In this document: piece by piece, positions 44,719 through 53,874 of the stretch
How positions within the stretch are numbered: position 1 is the stretch's first letter
Layout of the letters: each line of letters starts with the position of its first letter
DNA from: an uncultured bacterium
GTDB taxonomy: Bacteria > Bacillota > Clostridia > Lachnospirales > Lachnospiraceae
Length of the DNA stretch: 64,000 nt
Reading direction: 5' to 3'
Assembly: GCA_947381965.1 (NCBI GenBank)
Contig: CANCXX010000026.1
Span: 1 to 64,000, forward strand
Notes under the pieces: generated by a model
Databases searched by the model: none
What the model was told of the DNA's origin: nothing
What the model saw: the letters and a program-made list of their open reading frames with translations, nothing else
Translations under genes and position numbers: made by a program

Positions 44719-46302
44719 CTATTTTTTTCGCTGAGAGGGAATGTAATAAAAACAGGTTTTCTCTGGAATTCTGTCATATAAAGTTTCTCCGTTTTCCATC
44801 TGCCGACTGGTATATTCCGTACAGGATACCAGTACAATCCTGCCATCGGGAAGAATACAGTTTAAAGCCCCTTCCACATCACAAGGCGTTTCATAGGCAG
44901 GCATAACTATACTTACATTTTCCTCTCCCATGTTATAGGAGAAAATCCCGCTATACCCCCAGAAAACGAAATCAGAGTCAAAGCCTGGTGCGATAATATC
45001 CGGTAAAATCGTATCTTCCGGCATAATTCCCATATAAATATCCCCGTATGTCCCTTCTTTGGGATTTATAGAAGCAATTCCCATTCTGTTTTCCCTGTCA
45101 TAGAGGCACATATATACTTTTCCATCTTTTCCAATGCCAATACCGCTTGACAGGTTTGCGGAATATTCTCCTGAATGGATTTTTGAAACAAGGTTCCCAT
45201 CTGCATCCAAAATTAAAAGGGTATCCGCATCTTGAAAACCAGTTCCCTTAATATAAAGATAACCATTTTCATCCACCACCATCTGACGAATAAAGCTATT
45301 GCCCGAAACGCCCCCAACTGTAATCTCTTTCTTTTTCTGGAAAGTGGACAGGTCAATTTCTTTTATCTTTTTTCCTTCTTCATTTAATACCCATAAAGCA
45401 GGTTCGAAGCTGCCGGAATCGGACATCTGCATTAATGCAAGGTAAATATCGCCTTTATCTGACTGACAAAGGGAGGTAACTCTTGTCCGTCTGTCAAAAT
45501 CATCAAAAAATAAAGTGGAACTGCTGCTGCCAATTGCCATTTTGTGAATGGCATTCCAGCCTGTCAGGAAAATACAATCCCTGCCACCTGCAATATATAA
45601 AAGGGACAGTTCCCCTGTATAGGGAATCGTAAGCGCCTGGTCAGGATTAAAAACTGCTTTTCCTTCTAATGAGGCAGATGCTGCAGGCTCTTTCTGCGTT
45701 TGTGCTTCTTTTATCTGGCTGGAAATTTCTATTTCACCGGAACTTATCATTTCATTTATTTTCTGCAGACTGTAATCTCTTTTGTGGTAAAAATCTATAA
45801 TCTGCAAAAGCTGTTCATCACTCATTTCATTTTCCGGGAAAAAGAAAGTACTGGTTTCCTTTAAAAAGGATACATTTTTTCCTTTATAATCATCTGCGCT
45901 TTCTATTATAGTAATGGCGCCATCAGGAAACATTGTTCCACTTTCATATACCTTTTGTAATTCTTCTATCCGGCTGCGTTCCTTGTCCATATAAGGACGG
46001 TTAAAGTTATCTGCGGGAAGCTTTGAGGTGTAAATCTGTATAAAATATTCTTCCAGCTTCTCCTGATTCATTTCTTCCATCCGATGACGAAGCGCTCCGA
46101 TAGCCGCAGTTGCCGTAATAGAAAAAAGCATAATCATTGCAGCTGCTAAAATAAATGTTTTCCGGATATTCATTTTAAATACAGTTTTATGTTCCGGTAA
46201 ATTTTTCAGTATTTCATCTACCCTTTGTTTTATAGAATTGGGAAGTAAAATTTGTTCCTCTTCTACCATATGAAATATTTTTTCTTCAAAACTATCTTTC
46301 AT
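44719..46302 (-). CDS. Membrane-bound propeller-like putative anti-sigma factor
   Basis: This 527-residue protein has a cytoplasmic N-terminal segment (about 1-47), one transmembrane helix (about 50-70), a helical charged region (about 75-200), and an extracellular C-terminal part with repeated beta motifs such as DENGYLYIKG, DADGNLVSKIHSG and KDGKVYMCLYD. These resemble a beta-propeller sensor. The ECF sigma gene is 24 bases upstream in the same transcript, so an anti-sigma role is likely but inferred. I see no zinc-binding HxxxCxxC motif. Confidence 0.6.
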   Translation of the reverse strand: MKDSFEEKIFHMVEEEQILLPNSIKQRVDEILKNLPEHKTVFKMNIRKTFILAAAMIMLFSITATAAIGALRHRMEEMNQEKLEEYFIQIYTSKLPADNFNRPYMDKERSRIEELQKVYESGTMFPDGAITIIESADDYKGKNVSFLKETSTFFFPENEMSDEQLLQIIDFYHKRDYSLQKINEMISSGEIEISSQIKEAQTQKEPAASASLEGKAVFNPDQALTIPYTGELSLLYIAGGRDCIFLTGWNAIHKMAIGSSSSTLFFDDFDRRTRVTSLCQSDKGDIYLALMQMSDSGSFEPALWVLNEEGKKIKEIDLSTFQKKKEITVGGVSGNSFIRQMVVDENGYLYIKGTGFQDADTLLILDADGNLVSKIHSGEYSANLSSGIGIGKDGKVYMCLYDRENRMGIASINPKEGTYGDIYMGIMPEDTILPDIIAPGFDSDFVFWGYSGIFSYNMGEENVSIVMPAYETPCDVEGALNCILPDGRIVLVSCTEYTSRQMENGETLYDRIPEKTCFYYIPSQRKK

Positions 46303-46326
46303 AAATCGTCACTCCCTTCTGAAAAT

Positions 46327-46782
46327 TTAAAGCACTGCCTTTAATGCCTTTTTCCCACGTGACAGCCTTGATTTTACAGTTCCCTCTGCAATATGAAGCG
46401 TTTTACTGATTTCTTTTACTGAAAGGGAACCGTAAAAGTATAAAATAATTACTTCCCTGTAGATTTCCTCCAATGTCATCACAGCATCCCATAGTTCATG
46501 ATAATCATCCAGAAAAGCAGGCATGACATCGTCCACATGCTCCATTCCCACTTCCCGTTTGGACTTTCTGTAAATTTTCCGGGCTTCATTGGCTGTAATC
46601 TGCATAATCCATGACTTAAACCGCTCCTGTTTCTTTAGCCTGTCCAGATTTTCATATGCTTTCAAAACTGCTTCACAAACTGCGTCTTCGGCATCGGCTT
46701 TTGAGCAGAGCATACCTAGCGCAAGCCTGTACATATTTGGCATATACTCCCTGACAAGTTTTCCAAATGTTTCATTATCCAT
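46327..46782 (-). CDS. ECF-type RNA polymerase sigma factor
   Basis: A 151-residue sigma-70 family protein with region 2 (about 8-75: DAEDAVCEAVLKAYENL, FKSWIMQITANEARKIYR) and region 4 (about 100-150: YREVIILYFYGSLSVKEISKTLHIAEGTVKSRLSRGK). It should direct transcription under an envelope or external signal sensed by the downstream membrane protein. AAGGAGGTGAG precedes the start. The target promoters are unknown. Confidence 0.92.
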   Translation of the reverse strand: MDNETFGKLVREYMPNMYRLALGMLCSKADAEDAVCEAVLKAYENLDRLKKQERFKSWIMQITANEARKIYRKSKREVGMEHVDDVMPAFLDDYHELWDAVMTLEEIYREVIILYFYGSLSVKEISKTLHIAEGTVKSRLSRGKKALKAVL

Positions 46783-46923
46783 TATACACTCACCTCCTTA
46801 GCAGCTGTCATCAGAAAGCTCTGCATTTTACTGCAATTTTTCTGGTATACAGAACAATTTATCTTTGTTCACTTATAGGATGCCTGAAAAGTGTAATTGG
46901 TTCCCGGTAAAATAGAAATTTTC

Positions 46924-46955
46924 AAAAAAAATGTGCGGGCAGCCCGCACATTTTT
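46924..46955. terminator. Bidirectional terminator after the Cys-rich gene
   Basis: Stem ATGTGCGGG with CCCGCACAT, a 3-base loop, a run of As on one side and Ts on the other. It follows the minus-strand Cys-rich gene. Confidence 0.9.
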
Positions 46956-46987
46956 GATTTGTAAGATATGAAAGATTATGGTTCCTG

Positions 46988-47290
46988 CTATCTGTCGCAG
47001 TTATTATTCTGTTGTTCTTCACATCCGCAGCCAGGATTTTGGTTAAACATAAAGGGTCTTTGCTCAAACCGTGGTTCTGAACGAAAATCGTTCCGACATC
47101 CACAGTCATCCTCATCCTTACGGTCATTTCCACAGCCACACCCGCCGCTTCGTCCGCCATCGCGTTCGCCGCGTCCTTCTCTGTCACAACGGTCGTTTCT
47201 GCATCCGCAGCCGTTATTGCAGCCATTGTCAAACCAGTTTCCATTATTCTGACCGCATAAAAGTAATAAGACTAAAATCAGACAATTCAT
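46988..47290 (-). CDS. Cys/Gly/Asn/Asp-rich small protein with hydrophobic N-terminus
   Basis: A 100-residue protein of low complexity: a hydrophobic start (MNCLILVLLLLCG) followed by Cys-Gly and Asn-Asp-rich repeats such as CGCRNDRC, GGCGCGNDR and CGCRNDFR. The family is not recognised; similar small Cys-rich proteins in clostridia are seen among spore-associated proteins, but I cannot confirm that. AAGGAGTG precedes the start and a perfect terminator follows. An overlapping frame at 46873-47244 was rejected. Confidence 0.6.
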   Translation of the reverse strand: MNCLILVLLLLCGQNNGNWFDNGCNNGCGCRNDRCDREGRGERDGGRSGGCGCGNDRKDEDDCGCRNDFRSEPRFEQRPFMFNQNPGCGCEEQQNNNCDR

Positions 47291-47368
47291 ACTTCTATCA
47301 CTCCTTTTTCATATACTTTATCATATGCGGAAATGATAAAAGTGTTCTGTTTCCCTTACAGCATGTTT

Positions 47369-47941
47369 TTAATTCTTCCGGGCTGCCTTACGATGCTTTT
47401 GTCTTTGTCCTTTACGCAGTACTCTTTTCTTTATATAGGCAAAAGTTACATCTTCCCCTTTGACAGACAGCATCTTAAGCAGTTTTTCTAAAAGAACCTT
47501 TGTCTTTGGATGGATTGGAGCCTTTTCTTTACCGGAACAATAATATTCCCAGGGAGAAGAATCCGTATAACGGTTTCCATTATAGACTTTACTGGCAGCA
47601 ATCCGGTCCATCAGCATTTCAACCACATATTTTTCAGGCATAGGCGCTGGCGCCATTCCACCGTCAATGGCTTTTGTGCTGTAATCAATCCAGTATTCGT
47701 AATGGTGCTTGTTTCTCCCCTTGTGGTGAAGCCAGGAAGAAGAATATCCAATAGCCTCTCTTTCTGCGTTATTAGGGCTGCGGTTTCCCTGATAATATTT
47801 TGCGCCCACCCAAAATTCACTTGGACTGTATTTGGACATATCATGAAGAAGGCCCTGTTTATACAGGCCAACTTTAAAGCAGCCTTTCATTACCAAATAT
47901 TTATGAAAGGTTATAGTTTTAAAATGTTTCCAGACTTTCAA
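47369..47941 (-). CDS. DUF5662 family protein
   Basis: A 190-residue protein with an HD-like motif LLHDMSKYSPSEF, paired histidines in HHKGRNKHHYEYW, and a very basic C-terminus (RKGQRQKHRKAARKN). It matches the DUF5662 type, sometimes misnamed catalase; no catalase motif is present. A metal-dependent hydrolase is possible. The start is a TTG after GAGG, overlapping the end of the GlgX-like gene by 23 bases, so the two are translated together. Confidence 0.78.
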   Translation of the reverse strand: MKVWKHFKTITFHKYLVMKGCFKVGLYKQGLLHDMSKYSPSEFWVGAKYYQGNRSPNNAEREAIGYSSSWLHHKGRNKHHYEYWIDYSTKAIDGGMAPAPMPEKYVVEMLMDRIAASKVYNGNRYTDSSPWEYYCSGKEKAPIHPKTKVLLEKLLKMLSVKGEDVTFAYIKKRVLRKGQRQKHRKAARKN

Positions 47942-49886
47942 TTTTTTCCTCTTTCTTTACATCAGCCTCTGTGTGGGTACGTTTTTTACTGCTGGTTTTG
48001 ATTTCGCTTTGCCTGGCCTTATAGATGACAACACTCCTTTCTTTTACGGTAATAACCAGGTTCCCGTTAGAACACTCGCTTTCACCGACATTGCTATTAC
48101 CTTCCAGAAGAAGAGACGTGTCTGCCAGTTTTACCCATTTTCTTCCCTTTGTCAGTTTGGGAAGCGCCATTTTATGTGGTTCCCAGTGCATATTATATGC
48201 AATATAAAGGGAATCACCCGTTCCGGACGGGTCATATTTTCCGCATAAAGCAATTCCTACCATGCGGCTGATATAGCTTAAATCAGGGCGCCATGCCTCT
48301 ACGCCGTGATAAGAAATATCAGGAAGGCCATATCCCCTGGTATCTATAGCTGTTAATTCTTCTTTCATATGAAGGATTAAATGCTGCCTGCGAAGTTTGA
48401 TTAAAGTTTTGGTATAGGCAAACAGTTCTCTTGAAAACTGATTATCTTTCCATTTAATCCATCCGGCTTCGTTGTCCTGACAATAACAATTATTGTTTCC
48501 TCCACGGGAATTGCCAAATTCATCTCCACTGAAAAGATAGGGAACTCCCTGTGCTAAAAGGACAAAGGATATGGCATTTTTTAATTGTTTTAAACGAAGT
48601 TCCTGAATTGCTTTTTTGCGGGTATTTCCCTCAATGCCGCAGTTCCATGTGAAATTCACATCATTGCCGTCACGATTATCCTCTCCATTACTTTCATTAT
48701 GTTTCCGCTCATAGCACACACTGTCATACAAAGAAAATCCATCATAATCTGCCAGATAATTTACCACACCAAATTCTTTCGGATTGCGTTTCTGATAAAA
48801 CAGCACCTGGTTAAGCATTCCCTCGTCACCTTTTAAAAAACGTCTCATATCATACCGGAAACCGCCATTATCCGCAATAAAATTTTTATATACAGGATTG
48901 CTGATAACTGAAAAGTCTTCCTGCGGCAAATAGGTACACCATATCTTTATATTTTTTAAAACAGGCTCTTCCGCAAAAAGCCTGAAAGGAATATGAAAAC
49001 CACTGATACGTATCCCGTCAATGTGATATTCCGTTACCCAATATCTTATCACATCCAGCATATAGAGCTGCTTTATTTCCGGTGGAAAGTAAAACTGCAT
49101 CATCACTTCGATTCCATTTTTGTGCAGCTCCCGGACCATTGTTTTAAATGATATTTCCGGGAATTTTCCAAAACTGTAGGCTGCCTTTGGCGCAAAGTAA
49201 AATCCCTTCTGAAACCCCCAGCAGTTCAGCCGTATTTCTTCCATTGACTCCTTCTTAGTCTGCAAAACATTTTCTGGAAATTCTGCTGCCGGATTCATAA
49301 ATAAGGATGGCTTTTCCTCAGGATACATACATTCTTCATATTCATAACAAGGCATTAATTCCACAGCAGTAATGCCCAGTTCTTTAAGATAAGGAATTTT
49401 TTCAATAATGCCTTCAAAAGTTCCTCTGCGTCTTACCCCTGAACTTTTGTGAATGGTAAAAGCACGCACATTAAGTCCATAGATAACGCTGTCCTCTAAT
49501 GGAATTAGCAGAGGGTGATCCTGCTGCCAGTCAAAATTATGAGATAGAAAAGAACCGCAGGACATCCGCTTTTGTTCTCTGCCGCTTCCCCATTTTTCAA
49601 GGCCCCGTATCTGTCTTGCATAAGGATCTGTTATGATTTCATCACCAATAAAGAAGTTGTATGTATGGGCTTTTAGTCCTTTTCCCTCCAGCTTAAGACC
49701 GTAAAGAGAACCTCTCTGCCCTTCTTTGGAAAAGGGATAGCGCTGCGCTTCTCCTTCGTGATCATATAAAACAACACCGCATTCTTTATCCGTCATCAAA
49801 TCTGCTGCAAAACTTATACTGTCTTTCGCAGGAAATACTCCCTGTCTGTCCGGCTTAAAATAGGTTATTTTCCAATTGTTTTTCAT
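47919..49886 (-). CDS. GlgX-like GH13 protein lacking catalytic residues
   Basis: A 655-residue protein with a CBM48-like N-terminus (about 1-100), a GH13 barrel and a C-terminal beta domain. Family landmarks (GLNVRAFTIHKSSGV, IPYLKELGITAVELMP, KHNESNGEDNRDGND, GVPYLFSGDEFGNSRGGNNNCYCQDNE) show descent from glycogen debranching enzyme. The active site is lost: GIRIS has Ser295 where the nucleophile Asp should be, Thr318 replaces the acid/base Glu, Tyr381-Asp382 replaces His-Asp, and region I is EVMMQFYFPPE. A role in binding glycogen-like glucans is inferred. GGGAGGG precedes the ATG. Confidence 0.85.
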   Translation of the reverse strand: MKNNWKITYFKPDRQGVFPAKDSISFAADLMTDKECGVVLYDHEGEAQRYPFSKEGQRGSLYGLKLEGKGLKAHTYNFFIGDEIITDPYARQIRGLEKWGSGREQKRMSCGSFLSHNFDWQQDHPLLIPLEDSVIYGLNVRAFTIHKSSGVRRRGTFEGIIEKIPYLKELGITAVELMPCYEYEECMYPEEKPSLFMNPAAEFPENVLQTKKESMEEIRLNCWGFQKGFYFAPKAAYSFGKFPEISFKTMVRELHKNGIEVMMQFYFPPEIKQLYMLDVIRYWVTEYHIDGIRISGFHIPFRLFAEEPVLKNIKIWCTYLPQEDFSVISNPVYKNFIADNGGFRYDMRRFLKGDEGMLNQVLFYQKRNPKEFGVVNYLADYDGFSLYDSVCYERKHNESNGEDNRDGNDVNFTWNCGIEGNTRKKAIQELRLKQLKNAISFVLLAQGVPYLFSGDEFGNSRGGNNNCYCQDNEAGWIKWKDNQFSRELFAYTKTLIKLRRQHLILHMKEELTAIDTRGYGLPDISYHGVEAWRPDLSYISRMVGIALCGKYDPSGTGDSLYIAYNMHWEPHKMALPKLTKGRKWVKLADTSLLLEGNSNVGESECSNGNLVITVKERSVVIYKARQSEIKTSSKKRTHTEADVKKEEKIESLETF

Positions 49887-49974
49887 GCGCCCTCCCGTTG
49901 TCATTAACGTTCAACTGCCCTTCTTATATCATAATATAAAGTTCATGGCGATTGCAAGAAAATATTAAAGCATA

Positions 49975-50003
49975 TTGCACAATAAAAATATAACAGGTAA
50001 AAT
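49975..50003 (+). promoter_or_regulatory. Promoter of the DUF1292 gene
   Basis: TTGCAC at 49975-49980, a 17-base spacer and TAAAAT at 49998-50003, about 47 bases before the start codon. Confidence 0.55.
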
Positions 50004-50049
50004 AGAAACAGTCGCTATTTGAAATTTTACCAAAAACAAAGGAGATATT

Positions 50050-50409
50050 ATGGGAAAAAATAAAAAAACAGATAATTTAAACAGTAACCCGGTAAGTCAG
50101 CCCGAAAGCAATGATGAGGAAATGACAGTGACCCTGGAACTTCAGGATGGAACCAACGTCACCTGCGCCATTGTTACAATACTTACCGTTAAAAAACAAG
50201 ATTATATTGTGCTGCTTCCTCTTGAAGAAGACGGTGAAAATCACGATGGTGTAGTATGGTTTTACCGCTATCACGAAAACGAAACCAATCCCAATGAAGA
50301 ACCGGAACTGACATACATTGAGGATGATGAAGAATATGAAATTGTTTCCGATGCTTTTGACGAATATCTTGATAACGCAGAGTTTGATGAACTTACGGAG
50401 GAGGAATAA
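50050..50409 (+). CDS. DUF1292 domain-containing protein
   Basis: A 119-residue acidic protein. After a short polar N-terminus the DUF1292 domain runs about 22-115 (MTVTLELQDGT, DYIVLLPLEED, VVWFYRYHEN, then a Glu/Asp-rich tail). The function is unknown; such proteins often lie near RNA genes and envelope genes in clostridia. AAAGGAGAT precedes the ATG. Its last 17 bases overlap the end of the convergent helicase gene. Confidence 0.88.
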   Translation: MGKNKKTDNLNSNPVSQPESNDEEMTVTLELQDGTNVTCAIVTILTVKKQDYIVLLPLEEDGENHDGVVWFYRYHENETNPNEEPELTYIEDDEEYEIVSDAFDEYLDNAEFDELTEEE

Positions 50410-52261
50410 TTCCCTGCAGGTACCGCGACAGCTTTCTGCCCCGTTCTTTGGTGTAATATATATATAATTCTTCCCTGGCTCTTGTAATGGCAACATACAG
50501 GAGCCTTCTTTCTTCTTCCAGGGCAGACAAAGTAACACATTCTTTTCCCGGAATAATTCCTTCGTTTACATCAGGGAGAAATACCCTGCCAAACTCTAAC
50601 CCTTTTGCCCCATGCATGGTGCATACGGAAATACCAAGTTCTTCTGTCTCCGTTAAAGGAATCTTGCCTGTTTTTTCTGTCTGAAAGGCAATAAATTCCC
50701 TGACAGAATTTCCCCTAAATTCTTTCATGCAGGACTGGATTTGATCTGCCTTAGCCAAAAGCCTCTGATAGTCTTTGCTGTCCCGTGCCTTTTCATGCAG
50801 ATAGTCATCATAGCCAAGGGTTTTTCTGAAAAAAGCTACTGCAAGATGGGGCTGTAACCTGGACGCAATTTTTATATGGCAGAAAAAAAGCCGGACATTT
50901 GAAAGCATTTGAGGATTTTGTCTGTAATACTGCTCCATCTGCTGGAGGGAAACTATTTCTCCGGTAAGCGCCATTCTTGTAAAAAAACGATTGGGCTTAT
51001 TCATAAAGTGCAGAAAATCACTTCTCTTTCCCCCTTCATATAAAAAAGCAAGAAATGCGGAAATATCTTCTATCATAAAACCGGAAAATATATCTTCTTC
51101 ATTCCGTTTATTTCCTTTTACTGTAATTCCGGAGGCTTTCAAAAGTTCTTTGTACTGTATGACTTCCATATTGGTTCTAACAATAACCGCAGTATCAGTT
51201 AAGCTCTCCAAATTCAGGTTTAAAAGCTGTTTTATAAGTTCATCCTCTTCTTCCTTCCGGTTATCAAAGCAGTATGATTTTAATGTTCCGCCGGCTTTGA
51301 TTGGATAAAACTCTTTAATAAACCTTTCTTTATTCCGACAAATCACTTGTTGCGCCAGACGTACAATTTCAGCTCCGCAACGGTAATTTTCAGTCAACAG
51401 AATTTGTGTTCCCTCCATGTAATCTGCAAGGAACTGTTTCATGATACCTGGGGACGCTCCCCGGAAACCATAAATTGCCTGATCATCATCCCCGACAACA
51501 AAAAGATTGTTGGAAGGAAGGGCAAGAAGTTTTAATATTTCATATTGGGGATAATTAATGTCCTGAAATTCATCTGCAAGGATATATTGGAATATCTTTT
51601 GATATCTGCATAGTATTGCCTGATTTGAAGATAAAAGACTTAAACATTTTGTAATCATATCATCAAAATCTATCATTCCCTGTTCCTGCAGGTATTGGTC
51701 ATATTCCCTTTGAATCAGAAAAAGCTCCTCTCCTGAAAATTCAGCAAAGAGTCCGCTTGTGTTTTCCGAAAATTCATTATTGGAAGAAGAAAATTTATTT
51801 CCCAGATTTTTTATATGGCTGATATGGTTTTGGAGCTTTGAAATAAGATCATAATTGCATTTTGAAGCAAGTCCATTGTTGCCAAGAATTATTTGAAACA
51901 ACTTTCTTTTATCAGAATCTTTTATCAGAGAACTGGCATTTACCTGGCCGCATTGTTTTAAAATATTGTAGCAGATACTGTGAAATGTGCCAAAATTAAC
52001 ATTGCTCCATCCGGCCGATTCGTTGTTACACAGAGGGGATTGGATGCAGGCTTTTTCATATCTTTCTTTCATTTCGTTTGCGGCTGCTTTGGTATAGGTG
52101 ATTACAAGAATATTGTCAGGAGGTATATGATGATATTGAACAAGATTTAAAATACGCTGGATAATTGTAAAGGTTTTTCCGCTTCCAGGACCAGCAATAA
52201 CCATTGCTGGTCCCTTTATATGGCTGATTGCCTGTTTTTGTAATTTACTGGGTTCTCTCAA
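50393..52261 (-). CDS. UvrD/Rep-family superfamily I DNA helicase (short form)
   Basis: A 622-residue ATP-dependent helicase. Motif I GPGSGKTFT, motif II LADEFQDINYPQ, motif III GDDDQAIYGFRGA, motif IV LTENYRCG, motif V TMHGAKGLEFGRVFLPDVNEG and motif VI LYVAITRAREELYIYY are all present. It is about 100 residues shorter than PcrA/UvrD, lacking the usual C-terminal polymerase-interaction tail. Substrate and partners are unknown. It ends inside the convergent DUF1292 gene. Confidence 0.93.
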   Translation of the reverse strand: MREPSKLQKQAISHIKGPAMVIAGPGSGKTFTIIQRILNLVQYHHIPPDNILVITYTKAAANEMKERYEKACIQSPLCNNESAGWSNVNFGTFHSICYNILKQCGQVNASSLIKDSDKRKLFQIILGNNGLASKCNYDLISKLQNHISHIKNLGNKFSSSNNEFSENTSGLFAEFSGEELFLIQREYDQYLQEQGMIDFDDMITKCLSLLSSNQAILCRYQKIFQYILADEFQDINYPQYEILKLLALPSNNLFVVGDDDQAIYGFRGASPGIMKQFLADYMEGTQILLTENYRCGAEIVRLAQQVICRNKERFIKEFYPIKAGGTLKSYCFDNRKEEEDELIKQLLNLNLESLTDTAVIVRTNMEVIQYKELLKASGITVKGNKRNEEDIFSGFMIEDISAFLAFLYEGGKRSDFLHFMNKPNRFFTRMALTGEIVSLQQMEQYYRQNPQMLSNVRLFFCHIKIASRLQPHLAVAFFRKTLGYDDYLHEKARDSKDYQRLLAKADQIQSCMKEFRGNSVREFIAFQTEKTGKIPLTETEELGISVCTMHGAKGLEFGRVFLPDVNEGIIPGKECVTLSALEEERRLLYVAITRAREELYIYYTKERGRKLSRYLQGIIPPP

Positions 52262-52267
52262 GCAGTT

Positions 52268-53764
52268 TTATTCCTTTCCTGATTTGATTTCCGGCTCCGG
52301 AATTTTTTTATCAGCGGCTGCCTTGAAGCCTGTCACTTCTTTTACTGCCTGCGGGATGGCAATATTGGTACCTGCCCCCGCCACACAGCCGCCGGGACAT
52401 GCCATACCCTCAATCAGACAGCCATTCTTTTTGCCGACTTTGGCAAGCATCAGCATTTTTTTACATTCTGTAAGGCTTTCTGCATGTTCTATATTTACTG
52501 CCACATCAGGATAATATTCCCGGATACATTCTTCAATGGCACTGGCAACACCTCCGGCCACGCCATAGCCTCTTCCGGCGCCTGTGGCATCGTTCATCCT
52601 GTCAACAGCTTCCACCATCTCTGGTAAAAGCCCTTTTGCCTCAAACATTCCGGCCAGCTCCTCAAAAGTAATTACAAAATCCACATCTGAACGTATGGTT
52701 CTTCGGGATGCCTCCAGTTTTTTGGAAGCACATGGTCCTATAAATACTACACTGGCATCAGGGTGATCTTCTTTAATTTTACGTGCCGTGGCAACCATAG
52801 GGGTCAGAGCATTGGAAATTTTATCTATGGTTTCCGGGAAAAATTTCTTTGCCAGCATGGACCATGAAGGACAGCAAGACGTAAGAAGGAAGGGAAGTTC
52901 CCCTGTTGCCACTTCTTTTACATAGTGCTCTGCTTCTGTCATGGCGCCGATATCAGCACCGATTGCCGTTTCGTAAACATCAAAAAAGCCAAGTTCCTTA
53001 AGAGCCGATTTAATTTTATCAGGAGTTGCCGCCTTTCCAAACTGGCCTACGAAAGCAGGCGCAACCTGAGCAATAATTTTTCTCCCTGACTGCATGGCAC
53101 GTATTAACTGGAAAATCTGGGATTTATCTGCAATCGCTCCAAAGGGACAGCTTACCATACACTGGCCGCAGGATACACACAAATCTGTATCAATGTAGGC
53201 TCTGCCCTTTTTATCACTTTTAATGGCATTAACGCCACAGTGGGCAAGACAGGGGCGAACCTGATGGGAAATGGCATCGTAAGGGCAGACGGACTTACAC
53301 TTTCCGCATTTGATACATTTCTCCTGGTCGATTACCGACTTTCCGTTTTTCATGCTTATGGCTCCCTTGGGGCATACCTCCCGGCAGGGATGGGCGACAC
53401 AGCCCATACATTTATCTGTAACTTCATATTTATTCTCAGGGCAGGCATTGCAGGCGGAAGGTATTACCTGCATCAGGGGCGGCTCATAATATTTTTCATC
53501 AATATTGCTTTCCTCAAGCCCCTGGGTAACATGAACCGGCGCGTTTTCCGGCCGTAAGGATAACCCCATGGCAAGGCGGATACGCTCTCTTACAATTGCA
53601 CGTTCCCGATATATACTCTCATATTCTGACTCATCATAATCCACAATCTTATAGGGAAGGGCTTCAACATCATCCTTAAGGTTTTCAGATGTATATGCCA
53701 GGTTAGCCACTTCCTTAAAGATGCGTCTTCTTTCCTTTCTGACCTGAGTATCTATTCCTCTCAT
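52268..53764 (-). CDS. Monomeric [FeFe] hydrogenase
   Basis: This 498-residue protein has several iron-sulfur motifs (CNACPENK, CMGC-PCREVCP, CIKCGKCKSVCP, CLAHCG, CVSCGQCMVSCP) before a C-terminal H-cluster domain. H-cluster motifs are TSCCPSW, GPCASKKLEA and EGMACPGGCVAGAG, with all cluster cysteines kept, including the proton-relay Cys. The second motif starts GPC instead of MPC, resembling group B-type enzymes. It likely oxidises ferredoxin to release hydrogen. The maturases HydEFG are not in the window. It ends 6 bases before the helicase gene starts. Confidence 0.88.
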   Translation of the reverse strand: MRGIDTQVRKERRRIFKEVANLAYTSENLKDDVEALPYKIVDYDESEYESIYRERAIVRERIRLAMGLSLRPENAPVHVTQGLEESNIDEKYYEPPLMQVIPSACNACPENKYEVTDKCMGCVAHPCREVCPKGAISMKNGKSVIDQEKCIKCGKCKSVCPYDAISHQVRPCLAHCGVNAIKSDKKGRAYIDTDLCVSCGQCMVSCPFGAIADKSQIFQLIRAMQSGRKIIAQVAPAFVGQFGKAATPDKIKSALKELGFFDVYETAIGADIGAMTEAEHYVKEVATGELPFLLTSCCPSWSMLAKKFFPETIDKISNALTPMVATARKIKEDHPDASVVFIGPCASKKLEASRRTIRSDVDFVITFEELAGMFEAKGLLPEMVEAVDRMNDATGAGRGYGVAGGVASAIEECIREYYPDVAVNIEHAESLTECKKMLMLAKVGKKNGCLIEGMACPGGCVAGAGTNIAIPQAVKEVTGFKAAADKKIPEPEIKSGKE

Positions 53765-53807
53765 ATCTCATACCTCCCATAATTAATGCCGTTCTGCTTC
53801 ATGTATA

Positions 53808-53850
53808 TAAAACTTGCAGGTTCCTGTATATTGTCACACAAACCTGCAAG
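53808..53850 (-). terminator. Terminator after feoB
   Basis: A perfect 10-bp stem (CTTGCAGGTT with AACCTGCAAG) with an 18-base loop, followed on the minus strand by TTTTATA. It separates feoAB from the hydrogenase gene. Confidence 0.8.
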
Positions 53851-53874
53851 GAAATCAAGGCATAAATCTAATTT

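Noticed and set aside
46873-47244. 123-codon frame overlapping the Cys-rich gene on the same strand
   Set aside because: It runs through the terminator hairpin at 46924-46955, and the frame from 47290 has the better ribosome-binding site.
47369-47941. Catalase
   Set aside because: No heme- or Mn-catalase motif; the HD-like and HHYEYW motifs fit DUF5662.
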